Positions 22,604 to 34,010 of a stretch of DNA of 64,000 nt are shown here, one piece after another. The translations under genes were made by a program, and so were the position numbers. The DNA is from Pelecanus crispus (taxonomy: Eukaryota; Chordata; Aves; Pelecaniformes; Pelecanidae): contig NC_134652.1 in the NCBI RefSeq assembly GCF_030463565.1, positions 11,110,897 to 11,174,896 of the forward strand, read 5' to 3'. Position 1 is the stretch's first letter, and each line of letters starts with the position of its first letter. The notes below the pieces were generated by a model. That model saw nothing but the letters and a program-made list of their open reading frames with translations. It had not been told where the DNA came from and did no database searches.

Positions 22604-23999
22604 GACAGACACATTCACCACATGTTTGCATCTCTCCTGCTCTGAGACCTGCCCCGGCACATGCTGACTGCAACATTCAATTGACTGCCCGTAGCCAAGG
22701 GAAGCCCAGTACCCTCCTCAATATTTGGCTGCAGGATTTCCTTTCTAGTTCCACCCCTTTTTGCGCTTTAAATAGTATGAGCTATTATACAGCAGAAGAA
22801 GCAGTGGGAGAAAAAGGACAGATAAATTGTTAATAAACTGTCATTAGACATCAGAGTCACCACCACATTGAAGAATCAACCCCTCTATTGAAATTTTTGT
22901 GTCTAAAATGTTGGTGTTTTAAAGTGACTGCAGACTTGGGAAGAGAACTTTGCTCTTTCCTATTATCTTTGAAAATGTGGGGTTAGAAATACTATTTGCA
23001 AAAATGAAAACTTGACTTCCAAGGACAAATAGGTGAAGGAAGAGTCTGTGGAACTGCTGAATACACAAAAGCCTGCTGCTTGACCACTCAGTTCATTTTA
23101 CAAAGCATAATTACATCTGCCTTTTTTTAATATTATGTGGTTCTTATTATTACTTTCTGTACCATCTTTCATGTTTCAAGGGAGTAGGCTGCTACTAACT
23201 GGCGTTAGGAAGAAGCTCATTCTAATTACTCGGTATTTCTGTAGCAGCTATAATGGCAACTCCTGGAGATGGATACAAGAACATGTGCAAAATCAACCAG
23301 TTCTGGTTTTGAAACTCCCATCTTCGCAATTTTGACTTTTCAAAACGATCTGCTCTTAATGCAGCGCGAGTTGTCAAAGGCTGTCAAATAAACGATAAAA
23401 CTCTCAGGAAATAAACATCTCTCCTCTAGTAGGTTTGTATATATTTCTGCAAAAGAAAAGAATTCTAAAAGTAAATAAACACATGGGAGGATTAGAGAAG
23501 CAATAAACAAAAGCATTTCCTCATTTTGAATTTAAGAAAATAGGAGCCTCTTTCCAGCCATTGCCAGGAAATATCACTGCACAGAGGTGAAGTTTGTGCT
23601 AGCTAAACTATTATTTAATGCTAAGGCATACTGACAAGGATTCACGCATACGTGCACGCACAGACATACACACTACACGTATATCCCCATCCAAAATTTA
23701 AATCAAGTTTCTACCATGCCACAATGGATTGATGGGCAGAGGATTTTAATACCTGTTTGGACGAACACAGGCACGGGACTGCTTGTTGCAAGATGCTAAA
23801 GCTAAGGCTGAAACCTTTTAGTCTTAATGAAGGAGTTTACAGGGTTCTTAATCCCTGCACCCCACCTCGCTTCTCCCGCGGTCCCGCTGAAAGCTTTAAA
23901 ACAGTCCCGAGCACTAACATGGTACAGAGCCTGTTGAACATGCTGATCTGCTCATGATTACTCTTTGCCACTGTAAAACAATCTAACTCCTCAAGTGAA
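22604..23999. other. Intronic sequence, nothing recognised
   Basis: No gene or repeat family identified. A short purine/pyrimidine-alternating stretch (ACGCATACGTGCACGCAC region) lies at 23642-23680. Confidence 0.5.
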
Positions 24000-24560
24000 T
24001 GGAGTCTGTAGCAACAATGGTGTTATTGACTTGTTGCTCCAGCTCTATTTAGTTATTACCCTCGAGGCCACAATCAATAGACTTTGCACCAAGTCAGCCT
24101 AATAAATCCCAGGCTTTCACTGGAGCTTTGCCAGGAACTGCTAGAAAATCTATGGCAGTCAAACACTTAGAGTATGAATAACATAGAAAGCTGTACTGAC
24201 AGCTGTATAAATTAATTAACAAGGAATGTTCTTATTCTTTTAAGAAGATTATAATGCACGTTTACCATGATTTAAGGAGTCACAGGTAGAGCAACAGAAA
24301 AATTACCTTTGTGCTTTCATTTAAAATAAAAATCAAATATGATTAAAACCAAAACAGCTTTAGACTACTTTTTCTTCCCTTTGATTATTGGATGTGCAAA
24401 AATCTGCATTCGCATTACTGCTGTGGCCATTTAATTATTCCAGGTTTGATTTAAAAAGAAACCCAGGCCAGCAAACACCGACCACTTAGTGTAAACGGTG
24501 CAGGCATTTTGAGTTGATAAATGTTGATTGTTGTGCGTTTGTGTTACCGTACCCTGCACC
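24000..24560. promoter_or_regulatory. Candidate conserved non-coding element
   Basis: Contains ACAATGG (SOX-like, 24014-24020), TTTAGTTATTACC, CACAATCAATAGACTTTGCACC-like sequence (read 24069-24090), TTAATTAACAAGG and TTTAATTATTCC words. Repeat-free and immediately adjacent to the CpG-rich patch at 24.7 kb. Confidence 0.3.
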
Positions 24561-24714
24561 TGAAATGGGGATTTAAATTGCGTTTGCAATGCAGTGATTA
24601 AAAAAGAAACAGAAGGAAGGGGGGAAACAGTTGTTCAAGAAGTAAGAGGTCGGTCACTAGTGAATTCCAGGTTCTTTCAGTTCCTCCTGTAATAAGCAAA
24701 TATTCTGCAGACTC

Positions 24715-25530
24715 AGCTGCGAGGCGCCTGATCGCAGTGTCCGGAGACGCGCTGAACCTACTGTAGCGAGAGCTCGGTGCCAGCTCCGGAACAAAAGAAT
24801 CTCCTTTTTGCACGTTGAAAACAAATGTAGCAGATCAATAGGCTCTTACAACTGATTTGTTGCCCCAGTGGTACTTTCTGGGAGCATTCAGCTTCCCTAA
24901 TGAGGGTCACAGCTTTGTCGGGAAGCAACAAGCAGGGGTCAGGCAGGCGGCCAGCTGGTCTGGCACTTGACACGCGCCGCGCAGTGAAGGTGTGCGGCTG
25001 CGGGCACAACCTTTGGGCAGAGATGAACGCTTGAGACTGAGTCGTGGCAGCCCTTGCATTTTAGGGAAGGGAAGGAAAGCTTGGACAACCAGGAGGAACT
25101 AAGCCGCACTATTAGCATGGGAAAGATGAGAGTGATCTGCCTCAGGCCTTGGCAGAACCGATCTCATGGGCAAGGAGAGGGAGGTCAGACCGGCGTGGAG
25201 CTTTTCACCTCCGCTCTGCCCACCCGCAACCGAGGTTACCGACTGCTCTTGGGTGGGTGCACCCTAGCAGCTTACTAGACCACCTAGTCAAGGTGCTTAA
25301 CCCACCCTGCTCCTGTTGACAGGATCGTGAGGGTCCCATGACAGCAACCAAACCTCCCCATCTGAAGAAGGGGCAGCAAGCAGGCGGGCACAGACGCCTT
25401 CGGGGGAGAACCAGGTGTGACCATGCTCTAAGGTGTCTTTCACCACCATGCTTTGTGAGTATGCTCTCACCCCGAGGACTGACACTGCCACCTCGCACGG
25501 CTGATCGTCATGGGTTTTTTCAGACAATTA
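24715..25530. promoter_or_regulatory. CpG-rich patch, possible CpG island or internal promoter
   Basis: CpG is locally frequent: by eye about nine CpGs fall in 24718-24790, with further groups at 24970-25050, 25100-25230 and 25380-25510, in a window where CpG is otherwise sparse. No TATA box, exon or protein domain could be tied to it; open frames on both strands look non-coding. Candidates are an internal VTI1A promoter, a promoter for a non-coding transcript, or a gene-conversion hotspot. Confidence 0.35.
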
Positions 25531-28500
25531 GACTTGCAATGGTGATTTTGGTACTGCTCATTACCAGTAAGAGGAAGAGATGAAGTTCATTTCACAGCTC
25601 TCAGTTCCTCTCCTCTATGGACAAATACATTTAGTATTAACTTTTGTATTCAGAAGTAGGGCTTTCAGGAACTTTGATGGTTCTAAGGGTTGATATAGCA
25701 ATTTCTACTGAAGTTTTCAATTTCTGTTTAAGTTCTCCTGCCCCAAAAGGACTCATGAGTTTTCTGGGAAAAAAAATTACACTTTGCATTTATAACCTGA
25801 CCTCAAATTTTGAGGTTATTTCATTGCTTCTGAGCACTGCTCCTCCTTTCTCCCTTCCTTTCCATTTTAAATATGCCAGATGACTTTGTTTTAAAATATC
25901 CCTTTCTATACAGTCATCTCTAAAGTATATATGCATCAAATAAAAGAGCTGCTTGGGAATTAGGACAGTTTCAGGAATAGTAAGTGAGGTGGAGATCCAG
26001 AATTTCTGAGGGCTCAGTCCTGTAAAAAAAGGCTTAATTTTCATTATCAGATGAGTATCTGTCCTTTCAAAACATGACTTCTCTTTCACAGGGTCAATTT
26101 CGGCACCCAAAATTATATCATCAAAAGCACTGTTCATATCTGAAAATTTAGGATTGAGAATTCACTGAAATTAATTTAAATGTAGCAGGGAAGCACTTGG
26201 GGCCTTACGGTTCTTCCCCTGGCAATGTATCATCTGAGGTGACCATATGTCATTGTCTGGCACATTGGTAGGAGCATGGAGTTAATCTGTGCTTGGGTAA
26301 AAAAGCCTGCACAATTTCTGGGTCCTGGGTCATCATTGAGATTTTTTGTGCTGTGTGACTATTTTATCCACTAACTTTCTGAATCGTCAGTCAGTCACTG
26401 TGAAATGTTGATGCAGTTTTTATAACGAGCCGAGGCAATAATATATATTATCAAGCAAATTCAACAATAAACTATTTCAAATATGCTATCTACACCTTCA
26501 TGTTGTATGTGCAAAAATGATTTCACGGAACAGAGTTCAAACCTTAGCATTCACACCGATTCTTGACCTGGTAGCAGGACTCAGGATGGGTGGCAGCTCA
26601 CACCACACAGAGCGATGCAATGCTGGTGTAGCTCAATACATGGAAGACAGAGACTGAACAGCTAAGACCTGCCAAAAGCAACAGTGTTGGATCTAGTGCG
26701 CTGGCATCCTTTTTCTTTCTGAGCCAGTTTTGCAGCAAGCTCCACCACGCTGTCAGGAAGCACTGTACTGCTGGAAGCCACTCTGCTTTGCTGATGAGAT
26801 TTAAAACTAAGCTCCTGGTCTTTTGGGAGTTGTTGAAGATCCTGAGATAAAAGTGAATCTCATTAGCCAATCTTAAGAAACTCATATGAAGAGGGACTGT
26901 AGAAGGAGAAATAGCTGTTTGTAAGCACAGAAATGCAGAACTTCGTGAAGTTCTTGCCCAAATTCTGCATCTGACCAATACAGAAGAATACAACTACAGA
27001 GACACCAAAGGATTCCAAACATCCCATTTTGTAACATCTTCAGAAATGTTAATTATTAGCTTCACAGCACTATCCAGCCTATTTGCCTTTTCTCCACTGC
27101 ACAGCTTCTTGATTCAGGCCCCTTTAGCCTCACTCCAGCCAGCTCCGCACACAGCTGGCACAGCTGAGCTACGCCTGTCCTCACCCCTTTTATTCCAGCC
27201 ACAATGTCTCCCTGGCTGTCTGTCCTCCACCAAGAACCTTCTACAGTGACACCCACAGAGCATGAAATAGTTTCCCAGTTTTGGTCTACCATGCAATTAT
27301 ACTACCTATTTACATTTTTGAATAAGACTGGTAACTTTTAGCAATCCCAGGGGAAAAAAAAAAACCCCAAACCTATTTTTTTAACCAGGCACCAATCAAG
27401 CATAGGCTAAAAACCTGATGGATTTTTTTCCTCGTCTCTCTTCCTTCCCTGTTCATTGGACTGCATACAAATCCCTCCCCCCTCAAAATTCTTCCTTCAT
27501 GAACTAATTTGATGGTCTTATTTTTAAGCATTGTAACAATTGTCCTTATTAGTAATAAAATAACAGTATCTTTCTCTAAGTACCTAGGTTTCTTAACTTG
27601 TACATTAACAAGTACAGTAATTCCCAGGCATACAGCCACCACAAGGTAGAACTTCCAATAAATTACATCACTCTGCAAAGCACTGCCTGCTACACTACTC
27701 TGTAATTGCTTCTGCTCTTGAAATAATCCCCTCTGAAATGGAGTTTTGGATTTTGGCGGCTCATAATCCCAAGGGGTACCACTGTGATAGCCAACTACCC
27801 ATAACCAATAAACATAAGCTTGCCAAAGTATCCTCTTCCTCTTTTCAGTTCTCTGATTTTCATATTCTTGAGGGCTAGCCCAGGAACTCAGGCCAGTAGT
27901 AGACAGCCATATGATGGCACAGATTTAGAGGGTGAAGAGTATAAATGGAAATACAGAACGGTTGAAAAATTACCTTTTAATTCAATTTTCTGAAAAACAG
28001 TCCCACATTTAAATGCACTCTGGATGAAGACCATAAAAGTTGTACAGCTTCTCTGGCTGATTTTCTAAACTCAAACGTGTGCTATCTCACTTTAATCTTA
28101 AGTGCTTCTTAAGGTGATAACACTGAACAATGTGGCTCTAGAATATACAGGCCAAATGAGAAGCAGGAAACATTTTTCTTTCCAGCAGGTCTACAGAGGT
28201 ATAACAAAAAGAAACACTCTTGAGCACTAGACTAGCACTGAACGTAAATGATAACATTGTATGGGGCTGAATTTTCGGTGATTTGTTCCTTTCTATCAAA
28301 TGTTCTGCAGCTAATTGGCTTTGGAAAAGAATCCGTGCAAAGCTGGTATGGGCCAGTCTGCTTTAATTGGGGTGGCACCCACCAATAGTTTCTCAGGATC
28401 AGGGTAAAGGCATCCTCCCTCCAAGTAAGGCTGCTATTTACTTGTGTTGCTTCAAAATTCTTTCGTCATGATAGACTGGATCAACCCAATCTAAATGTTT

Positions 28501-31500
28501 TGATCTGTTACATATGTGGAAAATGAGATACTGGCACACATACAAAAAGCAGCTGCTTTCTAAGTGCAGGGTCTTAATGACCTCTACACAGAGCACAGGG
28601 CAAGTGAATTAGGCCTCTACCAATGGAGACTGCTTTACCTTCCAGTCTCCATGTAACATGGGAAAGGAAACTCAATGCCTGCTTTAAATGACGGAATTAA
28701 GCTAGATGTAACTTGCAAATTGATTAATTTTCTCAGCAGACTGAGATTGATCTGAGTTTTCTCTTTTGTGCTGTAAGTATTCTATGCTTGTCCTGAAACA
28801 AGTTAGCTAAAATAAATTAGTCAGTGTGGAATAAATTTAAAGGGACATTGACAGATCTAATTTAGCCCCAAATTAAGGATAAAAGTGAGAACAATACAAA
28901 ATAAATATTAAAAAGTCAGCCTGAAAAAAATAAATGCTTCTGTGAGACTTCTTCTAAGGAAATAATTTCCATTTAAATAATACTCGCAACCTGCAATCGA
29001 GTTCTGTGGTGAAGGTGAAATTTACTTTCAGCTAGGTGACACCAGCAAGTCCACTGTAGCTCTTCAGCTGCAACCACCAACAGCAAACAGACCGCAACGA
29101 AAAAATGCGATACTTCTAACCAATGACCCAAGGTAGTTGTTGACAGTTTAAATACATTGCTGTCTTGCCAGTGTAATATTTTAGGGAACATCCATAAACA
29201 TTCTAAATATTTTAAAAGGCTCTTATGATAACAGACAACATGATCACTGCTGGTATGATTGCTCTGATCCAGAGGACCATGTTGCCAGAGGTCCTCCTGT
29301 ACTGGTGTGCCAACCTATGTACTTGGAAATCCATGTACCCAACCACCAGCTTCACCCACTTGCATGAAATCTGCAAAGAAGCAGTTCTGTGGGCCCTAAG
29401 ACCTGACACAGCATGACTGGACTAAAGCAGGAGACCAGAGTTCATTCACATTCATTTAACAAGTAGTTTAACCTAACTGGTTTTGTGCCAATTTGAAACA
29501 GTTCCCCAATCTTTTTCCTGTTTCAACTTCAGTATCTGAGCGGCATATATGTTAAGAAAAACATTTTCAGATGAGTTCTGTTCAACTGCACTTTCTCACC
29601 TTGCTTTTCATTCCTTCTTTGGTCACAGACCAATTTAGAGCTCACAGCTGCACAGGGAGCGTTGAATGCAGTGTGACTGGTTGCAGCACCTCCTGTGACG
29701 GGAACTCAGGAAAACGTGCGTGCCTTGCTTGCCGTTGTATGAAATAAGACCCATGGCATCCATACCATAAATGATTAGCCACCCCTCATTAGATCTCAAG
29801 TTGCTAACCACCCTCAGAACTTTTACATCCTATTTTATTTACAAGACACTTTAAAATAGTAAATAAAACTTGATGTGCTGAATAAAAAAAAAAGACAAAG
29901 GAATGATAACAGCTATTGAAGTTCCTTGTGGGGGAAGCAACACAGAACACAACATTATCCATGGCCGCAATAAATCAGCATTGAAGAGTTTAATAAGGCC
30001 ATTGAGTAAAAGGTAGAAAAAGGAAGTGTAAGGGTAGTTCTTTTAGCAAGAAGGAAATTGATTATATCACCCTGATGGTGATAAATATGGTGGTATCAGC
30101 TGTCTTGCTGCTCGACTGGATGAAATAGCACGTATTTCACCAGCCTATGGGATTAAAACCTAGAGGTGACAAATTGAATTGGCATTAAGAATAATGTTGG
30201 CCTTTGTAATTTCTTTTTTGCTCAAGAAACTTACTATATTGAATGGGACAAAACTTAGATTTAAAGGAAGGCTTTCTTTGTCACACATATGATCTTAACT
30301 CAATAAACCAAACAAGGCTTTTCTCTCTCCCTAAATCAGTATAATAATGGTAGTTTTGTTTAAGCTGCTTGTTTGTACAAAAGCCTGCAGATACATAGAC
30401 CTTAGGGTAATCCTATTGCTGAAAGTAAGACCTAAATGAAAACAAATCTTACCAGCAGATCTCTATTTTGAAGACAGCTCTATTCAAATTGGCTATGCTG
30501 ATTATACTCTGAGATAACCCGGCACACCATTTAAGGTTGATCACTTCAGCAAACACGAGCTTTGTGCTGCAATTTTCTAGTCTTTCATTTTCCAGCAAAG
30601 ACCCCCACAACGACTTCATTAGGGAGTTACACAACTTAAGGCCAACAGATCCTTCAGGGAGAAAGAAATAGATGCAAAAGCTCAATTTAAAAGCTCTGCA
30701 TTAGATTGTCCAGCAATGCTGGATTTTAGCACTCCTGTATGTTGAAGAGCAGGTTCCATTTTCTCTTTTTCTTCTTCATGCACACACTAATCACAACACA
30801 GAATGATAGCAGCTCAACTTTTTCTGGTCCAAATAACATCTACACAAAACTAAGGAAAATGATGTGCAAAAAACTGACCATGGTTTTACTCTTATCAAAT
30901 GAAATAGTATTCTAAGGAATAAATAATATCTGTCAGGGATATAGTGGAGAGTGGGAAAAGGGGAAACTCAAAAGAGAAACATCTCTTAAAAGCCAAGAGA
31001 CTTTTTTTTTTCAGTGGGAAACAAAACCCCTACACTAGCAAAAAGTTGGTCAATGCTTGTCTTCTGCAACTACATTGGTAGGGTCACTTTATGTCTGCTG
31101 GTTACTTGTATGTAGATTTAATCTTTAGAAGAAACTTCATTTTCTCTGTGAAAACATTTGCAGAAGAGAACTGATAAACTCTAAATGTAACGTGATCAAC
31201 TTCCATTTTCCCCCTTCCTCTACCTTTTCTACTGAAGTGGATAGAAACAGTGCCCACTGAAGAAGCAAAAGCGTTGGCCCCCAAGGGTTGACTGACCAAA
31301 GACAACAGAGCCCACTGCCATCAATGCTCCTTGCAATCCTACAGTTCCCTGTGACCTGCTCAGATGAGCCTGGAGTCCTTTCTTAAATGCATGGACATAG
31401 ATTTGTTTGTGGTTTGTGCAGAAGAAATACTGCCTGGGGTTGTATTAAGTTCTGAAAAGAATTTTCAATGGCAATTTTCGTTTGCTAGAAAGAAAAACTC

Positions 31501-33784
31501 CATGCTCTCAATAACCCCTACTCCCCCTACAAAGAGACTCCATGATAAACCCTCTGGTATGGCCCACAGAGAGGTGGGAAAACTGCTGTCAAGCTGTCTG
31601 GCCCTTCCCCCTCTCCCTCAACCCGTTCCCCGCTGCACACACACCAGGAGGAATGACTGGGCTTGCACTCCCTGTTCACAGCAAACTCCATTTGCTGCAG
31701 CAAGAGCACAAGTTTTAACAAGTCTGCTGACTTCAATGGCAGCATTTACTAACACAACAAATGTCCACCAAGTCAGGAGCTCTTTAGAGTAAGGATTACA
31801 GATCTCCGAGGAAAAATAAAGTCTAAACAAGGGAAGTGATGGGCTGACTCTGAAAGGACAGATGATTTGGGTCAGATGTGCACTAAAAGCTTCAAAAGTC
31901 ATATTGCTTTTTCTCTTAAACCCTTTGTTTATATGCTCAACCCTGCCTTTCTCCTCTGGTTTCTACCTAAGATCGTACTTCTTCCTCTGCACCTGAGGCC
32001 TCTTATCCCCCTCTGTTTTCCTTCCTTGTCTGGTTCCCACTCCCTGTTCCCATAAAGCAGTTTGTTTCTCTCTCTTTTTGACTCTTTGTTTACCCTAAAT
32101 CTTTTTAAAGATTATTTCCTTCCCCTACTCCTCCCAATAAATCCATTAGGCGAAGTGATGAATTCATTGTGGCCCAGCAATGTGCCACAGCCACATTTTG
32201 AAAGGGGTGACATGTCATTGCACATGGGGGATGTGAAGGGGCTGAAAGAAGTGACTTTGCCTTCATTGAACAGGGAGCCTGTAGCAGAGCTTCAGTTCAG
32301 CTCTGTATCTCCAAGTCTTGAGACAACATTTAACTCACTGCATCACCCTCACTGACGTCTTAGTTCACTGGGCACCTCTTGTTGGCCAGTGACTGAATTT
32401 AAAACTGATACTGTGGGCTAAAGGGCTCTCATTGGATTATCTCATCTAGCTAAGCATGGGACATCAGAAAATGTGCACCAATTAGAAAGACCATTATTGC
32501 TGTATATAACCAAAGTTACGACTCTTCTAACTCAGTATCCAAGACTGAACACGTCAAAGTAAAGTTCAAGGGTACCATGTGACAATCTACCTCCTCCTGT
32601 CCCTCAGGAAGTCTCAGCCCAATTCTACATATTAGACACTATCTTAAACCTTTCAAGAATGAGGTTTTATCTCCTTCCCAGTGCTCTCTTTGTTTGTATT
32701 AGCTACAATAATGTTAGATATTTTTGTTATCTACATAAATGCCTAATCCCTCAATCAGTTTTGTAAATTCTTGGCTTCAGTGAATTTCAGTGGCAATGAA
32801 CCCCTCAGACTGATCATACATTGTGTGAAAAGGCAAGTCTGATTCTGGGAGCTAAGCCAAAGTGGGGAACTTGTTGGTATGGCAAGATATTTTTAATTGG
32901 GGAATAAGCATTTTTTTAAAAAACAACTCATATGTATCTTAGTTCTCTGCTAGGCTGATGATATGATAATTTCTTAAGTTTTCTCAACTTCTTGGTCCAG
33001 TTGTAAGTTGGGAGAAATAAGGAGGTTGGCAATTCTGGCAAGAGCAATGCCACTGGAAGAGTGGTACATATATTCTTTTCTTCTTGACTTATTCATACAC
33101 ATCATTTGCCTGTTTCTTGACAAATGAATTTTCAGGACAGCATTGCTCTGTTGGCACATCAAGGCTCATGAACACAGTACACCAGGGGAAATAAGAAATG
33201 GATTTTATTAAGTTTATTAGCAGCTAAAAACATGATACTTCAAGGCTGGAAGTAAAGTAATCCACCCACACAATTTGAGTGGAATGAACATTTGGCTTCA
33301 ACTAAAGCTCATATGTAAAATATAAATCCAGTTTCTCCATTGGAAATCCTTTGGGGTCTGGTTTTACACTACCTTGATCAAACCAAGAATTAAAGTTCAA
33401 GCTGGCTTCCATTCCCACATGGCAATATGACCTACATGTTTGTATTAGTGGTGCTACTCCTTCCACACATCTCTTCATATCAGTATTTCCCCCAGCTTCT
33501 CTTTTTTTCCTTCCTTTCCTTTCTTTCAAAGTTAAAATGAGTTTTAACACTATATAGACAATATATTGTGAAGACAATGGAAAAAATAATTTTAAAACTT
33601 ATTACAGAAAGAGCCACTTCTAAATGAAGTCCCACCTCTCCACCACTAAGTATCACATACAGAAGAGAGTTGCTACTGGATACGAATAAAGCAAGAAAAG
33701 ATTGATTGTTTTTGCAAGAAAATTCTGAAGCTCAATATAGTTGCTATCAACCTAAGTAACAGAAAAAATCACGGAGCTCTATGG
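25531..33784. other. Intronic sequence; only weak repeat-like fragments
   Basis: No exon or RNA gene recognised. 28505-28580 has wording vaguely like a reverse MIR (GTGGAAAATGAGATACTGGC), and 26010-26060 resembles a palindromic repeat arm (GGCTCAGTCCTG), both too weak to call. Pyrimidine-rich sequence covers about 31940-32140. Confidence 0.5.
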
Positions 33785-34010
33785 TCAGGGCAGTATTAGA
33801 GAAATTGGACTTGTAAGAATCAGGACTTCTGGGTTCAGTCCTGTCCCAGACACCCAATGTGCCTCTTGGGGTTTCCTCTGTGCCAGAACTTTTCCAGCTG
33901 GAAAATGAAGGTAAGGCTCACCTCCCACGAACAGATGCTGCAAGGCTTAGTTCGTATCTACAGTGCTCTGACGCTCTTGGATGACGAGAGGTATCTATAT
34001 CTGAAATACT
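33785..34010 (+). mobile_element. MIR-like SINE relic
   Basis: Landmarks in sense order: CAGGACTTCTGGGTTCAGTC (the tRNA-derived B-box region), CTCTGTGCCAGAACTTTTCC, AGCTGGAAAATGAAGGTAAG, CTCACCTCCCAC, then CAGTGCTCTGACGCTCTTGG and ATGACGAGAGG. These parallel the MIR-class sequence 'CTCTGTGCCTCAGTTTCCCC ATCTGTAAAATGGGG', 'CCTACCTCAC' and an 'AAGCGCTTTGAGATCCTTGG ATGAAAGG' tail. Diverged but collinear across its length. Confidence 0.6.

Noticed and set aside
26930..26985. Minus-strand QNLGKNF peptide resembling the NLGKSS part of VTI1A's penultimate exon
   Set aside because: Similarity is only about four residues, with no matching flanking residues and no GT donor in the required phase.
28505..28580. 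MIR-like wording in reverse orientation
   Set aside because: Only one landmark (GTGGAAAATGAGATACTGGC) is recognisable; not collinear with a whole SINE.
29212..29416. Overlapping frames on both strands, with the minus frame containing VGYMDFQVHRLAHQYRRTSG
   Set aside because: Briefly resembled a retroelement polymerase motif, but no neighbouring motif supports a LINE or retroviral origin.
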